This document shows positions 7,389-15,974 of a stretch of 50,295 nt of DNA, piece by piece. Positions within the stretch are counted from its first letter, which is position 1; each line of letters opens with the position of its first letter. The position numbers and the translations under genes were made by a program. The stretch lies in the NCBI GenBank assembly GCA_030064845.1, contig JASJEC010000087.1, forward strand, positions 1-50,295, in the 5' to 3' direction. This DNA is from Kiloniellales bacterium. Its GTDB lineage: Bacteria; Pseudomonadota; Alphaproteobacteria; Kiloniellales; JAKSDN01. The notes under the pieces are model-generated. The model saw only the letters and a list, made by a program, of their open reading frames with translations, searched no databases and had not been told where the DNA came from.

Positions 7389-8087
7389 CTATCCGCCCGA
7401 CCCGAGCAACATCGGCGCAAAGTCATCCAAATGGCGCCTCGCTTGGCGCCGGCGCGCCTCGATGCTACCCGCGAAGTCGTCGTCGTTGATGGATGTCTCC
7501 AGGCGCGAGCGGTCCGGAGACCGCCGCTCCGAGTTCGCCGAGTAGGGCGCGCGGATCATGGCGATCGCGCTCTTCCGGCTCCTCAGTTCGCCGACCCAGG
7601 ACTTGGCTTGCGCCCGGTATTGGCGCTGCAGGCGCAGCACCTTGTTGACGTAGCCGCGGGTGGCGGGAATGACCCGCGGGTTGTCCGGGTGGCCCACCGC
7701 GGACCCACCGTTGTAGTGCGACAGGGCGATGTCCCAGCGCCCCTTGTAGCGCCGGATCAGGCTGGCCAGGAAATCGATCCCGAGTTGAACGTTCAGCCGC
7801 GCGTCCCACAGCTCGTCCGCGCGCACGCCGTAGATGTCCTTCGCCGTCCTCGGCATGATCTGCATCACGCCGCGGGCACCGGCGGAACTCTTGGCCATGG
7901 CCGTGAAATTCGACTCCGCCTTGGCGACCGCCATGGCGAGAGACGGCGGGAACCCGGCGCGCAGAGACTCCTCGACCACGATGCGCTTCACCTGGGCCCG
8001 GGTCGCGGCTTCCGCCGACGGAACGGCGAGGGCCGCGCAGACGACCGCGAGGCCGGCCCCCAGCGAATGGCGCAACGAACGGCGCAT
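7389..8087 (-). CDS. Exported lytic transglycosylase (SLT family)
   Basis: This 232-residue protein has a cleavable signal peptide (AGLAVVCAALAVPSAEA, cleavage near residue 27). The SLT domain spans about residues 30-165, with catalytic Glu58 in AVAKAESNF, KSSAGARGVMQIMPRTA, NVQLGIDFLASLIRRYKG and ALSHYNGGSAVG. The C-terminal 65 residues are basic and Ser/Arg-rich with no known domain. Its sequence is close to that of the lipoprotein SLT just downstream, so the pair probably arose by duplication, one copy lipidated and one soluble. The start overlaps the ExbD-like gene's stop (TGATG). Confidence 0.9.
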   Translation of the reverse strand: MRRSLRHSLGAGLAVVCAALAVPSAEAATRAQVKRIVVEESLRAGFPPSLAMAVAKAESNFTAMAKSSAGARGVMQIMPRTAKDIYGVRADELWDARLNVQLGIDFLASLIRRYKGRWDIALSHYNGGSAVGHPDNPRVIPATRGYVNKVLRLQRQYRAQAKSWVGELRSRKSAIAMIRAPYSANSERRSPDRSRLETSINDDDFAGSIEARRRQARRHLDDFAPMLLGSGG

Positions 8088-8521
8088 CAGGGCCTCGCTC
8101 CGCCCGTCGCGTCATAGCGCGCCAGGGCTGCAAGCCAGGCCTCGTCCAGGGTCGAGACCACGAGGCGCTCCGACTTCACCCGCGAGCGGGCGCTCATGGC
8201 CTCCGCGAGCGGCACGTCGGGAGCGAACGCGAGGACGACCCGGCGCGCCTGATCGAGCGCGCCAGGATCGACGGCCTGCAGTTTGGAGTCGAGGAAACCG
8301 CCGTTGTGGTAGACTAGGATCACGTCCCGTGGGTCAACGTCGGTCGCCCCCTGCTCGGCCGCCTCCGATACGGGCGGCGCCAGCACGGCGGCCGTCGTGG
8401 CGCTATCCGCTTCGCGCCCGGCCCCCATGGATACCAGCGCCAACACCAGAAGGCTGAAGAAGCCCATTGCCAACGCGAGGGCGATTTCGGTCATCGCGTT
8501 GCCCTGACTGCCGTCGTACAT
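8087..8521 (-). CDS. ExbD/TolR/MotB-like channel partner protein
   Basis: This 144-residue protein has a short cytoplasmic N-terminus, one membrane helix (about residues 11-34, TEIALALAMGFFSLLVLALV), then a periplasmic domain. The helix has an acidic residue at its cytoplasmic edge (Glu12), where ExbD, TolR and MotB carry the proton-relaying Asp. The periplasmic part (DVILVYHNGGFLD, ARRVVLAFAPDVPLAE, LVVSTLDEAWL) follows the beta-alpha order of the ExbD/TolR domain. There is no OmpA-type peptidoglycan-binding domain, but two transglycosylases are encoded directly downstream. GAGG lies six bases before the ATG. The natural partner is the MotA/TolQ/ExbB-like gene at 0.6-1.2 kb. The Asp-to-Glu change and low overall similarity keep the call moderate. 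Confidence 0.6.
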   Translation of the reverse strand: MYDGSQGNAMTEIALALAMGFFSLLVLALVSMGAGREADSATTAAVLAPPVSEAAEQGATDVDPRDVILVYHNGGFLDSKLQAVDPGALDQARRVVLAFAPDVPLAEAMSARSRVKSERLVVSTLDEAWLAALARYDATGGARP

Positions 8522-8743
8522 GGTCCGCCTCGTCGTGCTGGAACGCCGCGCGCTGCGGCTTACCCGCAGTTATGGAAGGCTCAAGGCGGATTTTCCGGCC
8601 GCAATCGAGCTGTAACAGGCGGAATTGTCGGAGAAAGTGCGGCGCTGGGCCACGGGGCACGCAGCGAGGCGAGATCGTTAACCTGGGAACAGGAGAGCGG
8701 CGCGCGAGACCGGTGATCCGGCCGGCGGCGTGGCTGAGGGGAC

Positions 8744-9937
8744 CTACTTGACGATCTTCCAGGTCCCGTCGGACTGCAGGCAGGCCTTGCCGTAGCCGGA
8801 CTCTTCCTTCCCGCCGATCCGCAGATTCTGCTGGAACTCCCGGCAGTAGGTCCCGTCCGAGCGGTACACCCGGGATTTCCAGCCGTCTCCGACCAGGGCG
8901 CGGCTGGAGGGCTTCGGCATCCCGGCGTTGGCCTTGTCGAAGGCGATCTTGCGGCGCAGGCTCATGGTCAGGGCCGCCGAGGGCCGGCCCGTGACGTTGA
9001 GTCCGTTGTCGAGCTGATACTCCCGGATAGCCGCCTTGGTGCGGGACCCGAAGATGCCGTCGACCGGTCCTGGGTCGTAGCCCAGCTTGAGCAGGCCGGC
9101 CTGGATCGAGGCGACCTTTGGATCCGGGTCGACGAGCCGCGGTTCCTCGAACAGCGGCGCCACCTCTTGCCTCGGCGTCCCGTAAGCCAGGTCGGGGCCT
9201 TCGTCCGGATCGATCCGCAGGGCCGCGTCCCGCTTCTCCAGGGCTTCGCTCTTGGCGGCGAGATCGACCTCTGCCGGATCCAGTTCCAGACGCTGGTGCG
9301 ACGTCGCCGCCAGAATGGTGCCGTCCTGCACCCTGACGGCTTCGTAGGCGAGCACGGCCGAGGCGTCCGAGGTGCGACGCAGCTTGCCGACGATCAGCAC
9401 GTCGGCCCGCGCGCTCTCGACCAGGGCCGCCAGCAGGTTCTCCAATTCGGACTTGCGCGAGCTCGACTCGTCGATCTCGCGAATGATCGCGCCGAGCGCC
9501 TCGCGGGCAATAAACCGGTGGCGCAGGCCGCCTTGGCTCAAGAGGGAGACCAGCAATTTGTCGTTGTATTCGTTGGCGACGCTGGCCGGCAGCGTGCCCT
9601 GTCCGATCGAGAAGGGCCGGATGGCGATACGCAGCTGGTCGCTCTCCCCGGCCGCCCCGCCCGAGGCGGATTCACCCGAGGCTTCGATGCCGGCGAGGAT
9701 TTCCCAGGCCAGGATGTCGAAGGGATCGAACTCGCGCAGCCGGTCGCGCGCCTCTGCCCCGGCGCTCGACAGAAGCATGGCCAGGCCGGTGGCGCAGAGT
9801 ACCGCGAGGGCAGGCAAGGCGCGGCTCGGGGACCCGATCCTGGTCCGGGACCGCCTCGCGCCGTCGAAGCCGCCAAGCCGCCGACCGAGGCGGCGCGCAT
9901 AGCCGGCGCCACGGTTGCTTACTTGCCTCAAAGTCAT
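8744..9937 (-). CDS. Exported FlgO/CsgG-like protein with peptidoglycan-binding domain and 17-kDa-antigen-like tail
   Basis: This 397-residue protein has three parts after a basic N-terminus and signal segment (ALAVLCATGLAMLLSSAGAEA). Residues about 95-230 resemble FlgO/CsgG-type domains (QLRIAIRPFSIG, ADVLIVGKLRR). Residues about 270-330 are a PG_binding_1 domain (IQAGLLKLGYDPGPVDGIFG, AIREYQLDNGL). The last 50 residues (YCREFQQNLRIGG, GYGKACLQSDGTWKIV) match the C-terminal motif of rickettsial 17-kDa surface-antigen-type proteins. I choose the ATG at 9937 (GGGAG seven bases upstream); an ATG at 9997 lies inside the upstream gene. The combination suggests a periplasmic or outer-membrane component that grips the wall. 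Confidence 0.7.
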   Translation of the reverse strand: MTLRQVSNRGAGYARRLGRRLGGFDGARRSRTRIGSPSRALPALAVLCATGLAMLLSSAGAEARDRLREFDPFDILAWEILAGIEASGESASGGAAGESDQLRIAIRPFSIGQGTLPASVANEYNDKLLVSLLSQGGLRHRFIAREALGAIIREIDESSSRKSELENLLAALVESARADVLIVGKLRRTSDASAVLAYEAVRVQDGTILAATSHQRLELDPAEVDLAAKSEALEKRDAALRIDPDEGPDLAYGTPRQEVAPLFEEPRLVDPDPKVASIQAGLLKLGYDPGPVDGIFGSRTKAAIREYQLDNGLNVTGRPSAALTMSLRRKIAFDKANAGMPKPSSRALVGDGWKSRVYRSDGTYCREFQQNLRIGGKEESGYGKACLQSDGTWKIVK

Positions 9938-9977
9938 ACCCCTTCTCCCAGTCGCCCGCGCGCCGACGCGCGGTCTC

Positions 9978-10874
9978 CTACCAATCGTCCCAGCCATCCC
10001 CTTCGCGTTCGGCCACGCTAGCCTTCTTGACCGTAAACACGTTTCCCGCCAGATCGACTTGTCCCGGCATATTCAAGTAATCCAGCATTTTATTCAAGTT
10101 TCGGTTGAGCCGGCCCCGGGCGATCCCAGTCTCGTACCAGTATTCGTGCCGCTGCTGCGTCGTGCTTACCGGCCTGTGGTGCCGGTACCCCGAGAAGACC
10201 ACGAGATATTCCTCGATCTCGAAGACTTCCTCCGCGGAAAAGCCCTCGAAGACCAGGGAGTAAGCCTCGGGCATGGTCGCATAGGACTGGCCAGGCGAGC
10301 CCTCGGGCCCGGAGCGCGGCGCCAACATGGCGACCAGTCGCGCGGTCAGCTGGTCCGCCAGCTCCCGGGTCAGGGCGCGCGCCTCCCGCTCCACGGCCTC
10401 GTCAAGGCAGTCGCCGCGGCAGTTCACGGGCACCCGCTGCCAGCGGGGCGAGACGACTTGGAAACTGCCCAGGTGCTGCCCGGTCATCACGTTGAGCAGG
10501 CGCGCCGTGATCTGGGAGCCGACCCTGGTACTGTATTTCAGCCGCTCCGTCTTCGTGTCGATCGCGAAAATGACCGCGAGGTCCAGCGGCGGCCTCATGA
10601 CCGACCGGGCGATCTCGACCAGCTCGGCGGTGCTTCGGGGCGCCTCGCTGCGCCCGCCGACCACACCGGCCGTCGCCGCTTCGCCGTAGACCGCGAAACC
10701 GCTTTCCTGCAAGGCAATGCTGAGTTCGTCGACCACGCCGGTGTAGAGCCGGCCGACCCGCGGCTCGTCATCGGCCGCGATCAGGAGGACGTTGGGTCCG
10801 GCGGCCTCCGCGGGGCCGTGCGTCGTCAGCCCAAGGCAGAGCGAGACCAGAACAAACAACTGTAAGTAGCGCAT
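9978..10874 (-). CDS. Exported FlgO/CsgG-like protein
   Basis: This 298-residue protein has a signal peptide (YLQLFVLVSLCLGL to AEA, cleavage near residue 25). The mature N-terminal half shows the alternating beta-alpha pattern of FlgO/CsgG-type assembly proteins: NVLLIAADDEP, LDLAVIFAIDT, then QITARLLNVMTGQHLGSFQVV. The C-terminal third (FEIEEYLVVFSGYRHHRPV, YWYETGI, LNKMLDYLNM) is a compact alpha/beta domain I cannot name. I start at MRYL, which has GGAAGG eight bases upstream, rather than at the ATG 12 codons earlier. It is the first gene of the minus-strand run, so its upstream region should hold the operon promoter. Confidence 0.65.
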   Translation of the reverse strand: MRYLQLFVLVSLCLGLTTHGPAEAAGPNVLLIAADDEPRVGRLYTGVVDELSIALQESGFAVYGEAATAGVVGGRSEAPRSTAELVEIARSVMRPPLDLAVIFAIDTKTERLKYSTRVGSQITARLLNVMTGQHLGSFQVVSPRWQRVPVNCRGDCLDEAVEREARALTRELADQLTARLVAMLAPRSGPEGSPGQSYATMPEAYSLVFEGFSAEEVFEIEEYLVVFSGYRHHRPVSTTQQRHEYWYETGIARGRLNRNLNKMLDYLNMPGQVDLAGNVFTVKKASVAEREGDGWDDW

Positions 10875-10910
10875 TGTCAAGGCCTTCCGCCGCCGCTTGC
10901 TGGAACCCAA

Positions 10911-11568
10911 AGATCCATGGCCACCTTGCGTCCCTTTCGCCGCGCCCGCCCCGCGAATTTCGGGTTTAGTTGCCGCATTTTAAACCATTTTACGGCAGTG
11001 GTTCCAGCACCATCCCCGGCCCCCTAAGCGGACGCCCAGCCGCGGCGGTAGCAATGTCGTCCTGCTCTTGGGGGACCAGCGAGCAAAACACTCTCACTTG
11101 TGGGGATATGGAGGGCCCAAGCCGCTTTTTCTCAACGCGGCCTCGCCCGTTTTACGAGAAACAAAGCCTCCTGTTTTCCACATGAGTTTCTCTTTGGATC
11201 GACTACTTTGCGATCAACCAACCAAATGGCTAAGCTTCTTCGATTAACACGTTCATGTTGGGGTTCCGCACCAATCGGTCAGAAAAGAACCCAAGGGCAC
11301 CGTCAAGCACGGAAACTTCCAGGGCAGTCCGGCATACGACGTTCGAAACATGCTGAAGAAGCCCTTCCGACTGGCCGAGCTGGCGGCTGCGGTGCGAAGG
11401 CGCTGGCCGACTGACTCCGGGCGTCGAAAAGCAATAGCGTTTCGCCGAACAGCGATTCGACGCCCTTCACAAAAACAGCTACCTTCGCCGCCTTTCGGCG
11501 AGGCTCTCGACGGAGCTGGATCAATGGATTGCGACCACGACAAAGCCAGAGCGGGTTCACCGGGTTTG
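10911..11568. other. 658-base gap: promoter side of the minus-strand operon, receiver remnant and hairpins
   Basis: No intact gene is seen. The left part is upstream of the FlgO-like gene and contains TGCCG and CGGCA arms around an AT-rich core (about 10971-10998), a candidate control site. Positions 11302-11412 read in one frame as the tail of a response-regulator receiver domain. A hairpin with arms GCGTCGAA (11421-11428) and TTCGACGC (11456-11463) follows, and a copy of the dispersed palindrome begins near 11548. Confidence 0.5.
11302..11412 (+). pseudogene. Remnant of a response-regulator receiver domain
   Basis: In the plus frame the reading ends NMLKKPFRLAELAAAVRRRW, which is the closing motif of CheY-like receivers (conserved Lys-Pro-Phe, then the last helix). 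The preceding residues do not form the rest of a receiver, a stop lies at 11245, and no start fits. The frame then runs on without meaning toward the EF-hand gene. I read it as a decayed fragment; a chance match is possible but unlikely over this motif. Confidence 0.45.
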
Positions 11569-11612
11569 ATGGGTCGCCTCTGGCGATTCGGTCAAATCCG
11601 GGTCTCCTCCAG
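11548..11612. repeat. Diverged copy of the 3273-3335 palindromic repeat
   Basis: This stretch shares TTCACCGGGTTT, CGCCTCTGGCGATTC and GTCAAA with the element at 3273-3335, in the same order and spacing. The outer arms have decayed (AGAGCGGGT at the left, GGGTCTCCTCC at the right), while the inner TCGCC/GGCGA arms persist. It overlaps the possible 5' end of the EF-hand lipoprotein gene. Confidence 0.75.
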
Positions 11613-12159
11613 GCCAAACGGAACGGCCCAGCCGGCATTGCCGGGTACCGCCGTCGCCTGCACGCTGGTCCTTCTGGTCCTGGCCGGCTGCGCCGCCGAT
11701 GAGGCACGCCGGGCAGACAGCGCCGAGCCGACGCGGGTCATGGCCATGGCCGACGAGAACCAGGACGGCGTGGTGACACTGGAGGAGTGGGATCGGCGCA
11801 GCGACGCCCTGTTCTCGCAGATCGACCGGAGCCAGGACGGCCAGCTGGACGCGCAGGAGCTGCGAAACGGCTTCGACATCCTGGATCAGGACGGCAACGA
11901 GGTCCTGGATCTCCGCGAAGCGCCTATGGCGGTTGAATTCGCCGACTCGGACGGCGACTCGCGGGTCACCCGCGCAGAGTTCGAGGCGGCCGATTGGAAC
12001 GCCAACCCGAGCGATCTGAACGATGACCGGCGGATCGACCGCAGGGAGTTCCGGCAGGCGCGCCAGCGGACGTTCCGGCGCTTCGACGACGACAAGGACC
12101 GCCGCCTGAGGGCGAACACCATCGACGAGTCGGCGCGCTTCACCCTGTTCCGCTTCTAG
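11569..12159 (+). CDS. EF-hand calcium-binding lipoprotein
   Basis: From the ATG at 11569 the product is 196 residues. A hydrophobic run and lipobox (LLVLAGC, Cys41) are followed by about six EF-hand-type loops: DENQDGVVTLEE, DRSQDGQLDAQE, DQDGNEVLDLRE, DSDGDSRVTRAE, DLNDDRRIDRRE and a weaker DDDKDRRLR. The first four hold the expected acidic positions, so it probably binds Ca2+ on the cell surface or in the periplasm. The start is uncertain: the ATG lies inside the palindromic repeat, giving an unusually long n-region, and a TTG at 11638 would give a normal lipoprotein signal. Neither has a clear ribosome site. Confidence 0.75.
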   Translation: MGRLWRFGQIRVSSRPNGTAQPALPGTAVACTLVLLVLAGCAADEARRADSAEPTRVMAMADENQDGVVTLEEWDRRSDALFSQIDRSQDGQLDAQELRNGFDILDQDGNEVLDLREAPMAVEFADSDGDSRVTRAEFEAADWNANPSDLNDDRRIDRREFRQARQRTFRRFDDDKDRRLRANTIDESARFTLFRF

Positions 12160-12173
12160 ACTGCCCAGAGACC

Positions 12174-12665
12174 TTAGGGGAAATCCTCGGCGGCGAAGGT
12201 CGCGCGCGCGTCCGACGGCGGCTCTCCGGAGAAGAGGGTGACCCGCAGGAAGTAGGCCGGCACGGTGGTCTGGCCGAGCTCGAGCGACATCGACGGGCCC
12301 CTCGGGCTGCTGCGGCCCCGCCGATTGGATCGCACGATGGGCATACGCCCCGTAACGCTCGACACCGGCCCCGACGACGAAACGGTTTCCGTGCCTTCCT
12401 CGATGACGGCGAAGTGCGTCTCGCCTTGGGAACGGGTGAGATCGGCCGCCGCTTCCAGGGCGGCCTGCCGCAACTCGTCCCGCGACTGCCCTCCCCTGCC
12501 GGTGTAGCTGACGCGGAAGATCTGGGCCTCGGTCGAGGCTGGTGCCTCCACGCCCCCGACAGCGGCTGGCTCCGCCGGCGTATCCGGCGGCGGGCTGTCT
12601 TGCGCGCAGCCCCCCGCCAAGAAAACGACGATCGAGAATGAAACCGCCAGGAGGCGAGCTTGCAT
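12174..12665 (-). CDS. CC0125/CC1285-type lipoprotein
   Basis: This 163-residue protein has a short signal and lipobox (VVFLAGGC, Cys20), then a Pro/Ala-rich spacer. The central segment VSYTGRGGQSRDELRQAALE, followed by AADLTRSQGETHFAVIEE, matches the pattern of the CC0125/CC1285 lipoprotein family of alphaproteobacteria (YTG.G, then an A-E-LT-...-G...F helix-strand). The function of that family is unknown. It is convergent with the EF-hand lipoprotein and divergent from the alcohol dehydrogenase gene. Confidence 0.7.
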   Translation of the reverse strand: MQARLLAVSFSIVVFLAGGCAQDSPPPDTPAEPAAVGGVEAPASTEAQIFRVSYTGRGGQSRDELRQAALEAAADLTRSQGETHFAVIEEGTETVSSSGPVSSVTGRMPIVRSNRRGRSSPRGPSMSLELGQTTVPAYFLRVTLFSGEPPSDARATFAAEDFP

Positions 12666-12812
12666 GGTGATCTCCGATGGTCACGCAGTTGGACGGGCAC
12701 GCCGGGCGCGTCCCGACCGGTCCCGATTGTGACACGGAATGCGCGGGCTGGGACAGGCTCTCTTGCCTCGCCGCGCTTGCCATCCTCCTTCGGTGCTGGA
12801 AGGATGCCGCAT

Positions 12813-12832
12813 TGAGAAACCGCATATTCTCA
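12813..12832. promoter_or_regulatory. Dyad upstream of the formaldehyde dehydrogenase gene
   Basis: TGAGAA, eight bases, then TTCTCA form a perfect 6-base dyad that ends ten bases before the ATG, directly against the GGGGGG ribosome site. The position suits a repressor operator or an mRNA hairpin that masks translation. No regulator gene is adjacent, so this is a suggestion. Confidence 0.35.
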
Positions 12833-12842
12833 GGGGGGAAAC

Positions 12843-13952
<1,110 letters not shown>

Positions 13953-14223
13953 AAAAGAAGGAGCTGAGGCGCCTCGCGGGTCTTGAGCCACGCCACGCCG
14001 CAAATCGTCCTGCCGATCTCGGCCGCCGACGACGGGCGGTTCGCTCTCTAGATCCCGACACCGGAGTGTCCCGGGCCGCGCGCTACCGTCGGCCGCGGCG
14101 GCTTTGCTTTGTCCGGCTCTGCCGAATCGGACATAGCGTGGTAGCCATTCTCATTAAAGCAGGTTAACCTTGATTTTTTGTCGTTTACGTAGCGGAGAAT
14201 CATTCAATCAAGGGGGGAAGAAC

Positions 14224-15837
14224 ATGATTAGAAAACTAACATTTGTGGTAGCCGTAGGGCTCTTGTTCTTGGTGGTTTCACCGAATTATGCAAAGGCCCA
14301 GGGTATCGACTGCAACACCGCCGGGCCAAACGCTCTGCAGAACGCCATCGACGCTGGCAATTCCTTCATCCAGTTCACCGGCGTCTGCAATGAGTTGGTG
14401 TTCCTCTATCGGAGAAATATCACTCTTCAAGGCACAAACCCCGACACGACCCAAAACGTCATCGTCGGCGGGGTAACCGTCTATGCCCTGGAATCCTATT
14501 TGACCAACCTCCGAATTCAAGGCCAGTCTTTGAACATCGTGGACGGCGGCTTCGCTTTCCTCTTCGACGTGCTTGTCGACAGCACGAATTTCGGCGCTTT
14601 CATCGCCAGGAACTCCGGGGCGACGTTCAACGACGTCTTCCTCGGGCCGGCGCTGATCGACGACGGCGCTCAAGGCTGCACGCCGCTCTGCATCGGCGAG
14701 AACAGTTACCTGCGCATGGAAAACAGCACAGTGGCCGGCGATACGAGCGACCCTGTTTCCGGCGGAGCAATCACGGTCTATCGCGATGCGTCGCTTCTCC
14801 TGCGCGGCGGCAATACGATCTCGAACGCCGGTTCCACGCCGGTAATCTCGGTGTTCGGAGAGTCGAGCTTTCGCCAAGATAATTCTTTGAACAACGGTAC
14901 CGACGCGATTACAGCTACCGGTTCCGGCTTGGCGGTCGAAGTTTCCCAGACGTCCAGCTTTGATACCCGAGAAGCGGTCATTACGGGCGATATCGAGGTC
15001 GGACGGCATTCCTTCATGAATGTCGGCAGCACGGTCTTCGGCGGCGACCCGAGCCAGATGGAAATCGACGGCAACATCGAACTCAGCCAGGACTCGGCGC
15101 TGAACGTGTCGAGCCCGCTGGTCACCATCGACGGCGACATCACCTGCGCCGACGACGAGTCCAGCGCCGTCGGCAGCTTCGCGGGCAGCGGCACCAATGC
15201 CTGCTCGGGCTTTGACGCCGAGGTGGTGCGCGACGACGGCACGGCCCAGTTCCTGGTCGACGAGAACTCGGCCAGCACATCCAACCGGCGGCTGCTGCGG
15301 CTCGAGAACAACGGCAATCCGCAGATCGAGCTGACCAATACGGCGACCAGCGTCAACTGGCGCGTCGGCATGGGGCCGGCCAACTCCTTCTTCGCCAAGA
15401 AGGGCTCGCGCGAGCTGCGCTTCACCGAAGGCGGCGGCCTGAAGGTGATCAATGGGGGCGACACGGTCTTCGACTTGAGGCCCAGCGGCAATCTGGTGAT
15501 CGACGGCAACCTGACGCAGCTCTCCGACGCCGGGGCGAAACACGACGTCACGCCGCTCGACGAGGCCGAGGTGCTGGCCCAGGTGGCGGCCCTGCCGGTT
15601 TCGGCCTGGTCCTACAAGGACGACGAGACCGGGGCGCGCCATGCCGGGCCCATGGCCCAGGACTTCCGCGCGGCCTTCGGGCTGGGAGAGGACGACACCC
15701 ACATCTCCCCGATGGACGCCGTCGGCGTGGCGCTCGCAGCGATCAAGGCACTGCAGCAAGAGGGGCAGCATAAGGACGCGGAGATCCGCGCCCTGCGGAC
15801 ACGGCTGGAGGCGCTGGAGCGCAAGCTGGCGCCCTAA
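14224..15837 (+). CDS. Exported beta-helix protein with C-terminal S74-type self-cleaving chaperone domain
   Basis: This 537-residue protein begins with a signal peptide (FVVAVGLLFLVVSPNYAKA, cleavage near residue 26). Residues about 30-330 have short repeating beta-strand turns with Asn/Asp/Gly (NITLQGTNPD, SLLLRGGNTIS, NIELSQDSALNV), as in right-handed beta-helices. The tail is an S74-type intramolecular chaperone: LSDAGAKHDV with Ser434 and Lys439 (the +5 spacing of the catalytic pair), HAGPMAQDF, DAVGVALAAIKALQQ, then a coiled coil. Such tails trimerise the fibre and cut themselves off. I start at MIRK with GGGGGGAAG upstream. The first half is less GC-rich than the second half and its neighbours, suggesting a transferred or mosaic origin. 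Confidence 0.75.
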   Translation: MIRKLTFVVAVGLLFLVVSPNYAKAQGIDCNTAGPNALQNAIDAGNSFIQFTGVCNELVFLYRRNITLQGTNPDTTQNVIVGGVTVYALESYLTNLRIQGQSLNIVDGGFAFLFDVLVDSTNFGAFIARNSGATFNDVFLGPALIDDGAQGCTPLCIGENSYLRMENSTVAGDTSDPVSGGAITVYRDASLLLRGGNTISNAGSTPVISVFGESSFRQDNSLNNGTDAITATGSGLAVEVSQTSSFDTREAVITGDIEVGRHSFMNVGSTVFGGDPSQMEIDGNIELSQDSALNVSSPLVTIDGDITCADDESSAVGSFAGSGTNACSGFDAEVVRDDGTAQFLVDENSASTSNRRLLRLENNGNPQIELTNTATSVNWRVGMGPANSFFAKKGSRELRFTEGGGLKVINGGDTVFDLRPSGNLVIDGNLTQLSDAGAKHDVTPLDEAEVLAQVAALPVSAWSYKDDETGARHAGPMAQDFRAAFGLGEDDTHISPMDAVGVALAAIKALQQEGQHKDAEIRALRTRLEALERKLAP

Positions 15838-15874
15838 GCCTTCGGTTGGCTCGGGGGTTGGACGCGACTTCGCG

Positions 15875-15894
15875 GGGCGCGCTTCGGCGCGTCC
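15875..15894. terminator. Hairpin after the beta-helix gene
   Basis: GGGCGCGC, a TTCG tetraloop and GCGCGTCC form an 8-pair stem with one G-U pair, 37 bases after the stop. There is no T run behind it, so it may be a weak or factor-assisted terminator. Confidence 0.35.
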
Positions 15895-15974
15895 TGTGTC
15901 ATAATGCGCTTTCGGCCGGCGCCATGTGGCGGCTCAGGCCATCGTCGACGCCCTGAACCGCCCTCACGCTGGCC

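Noticed and set aside
618-8521. Zorya-type phage defence (ZorA/ZorB-like pair)
   Set aside because: The channel proteins resemble ZorA and the stator family in general, but there is no OmpA-type domain, no ZorC/ZorD or helicase, and the other genes are wall enzymes and secreted proteins. Defence cannot be claimed.
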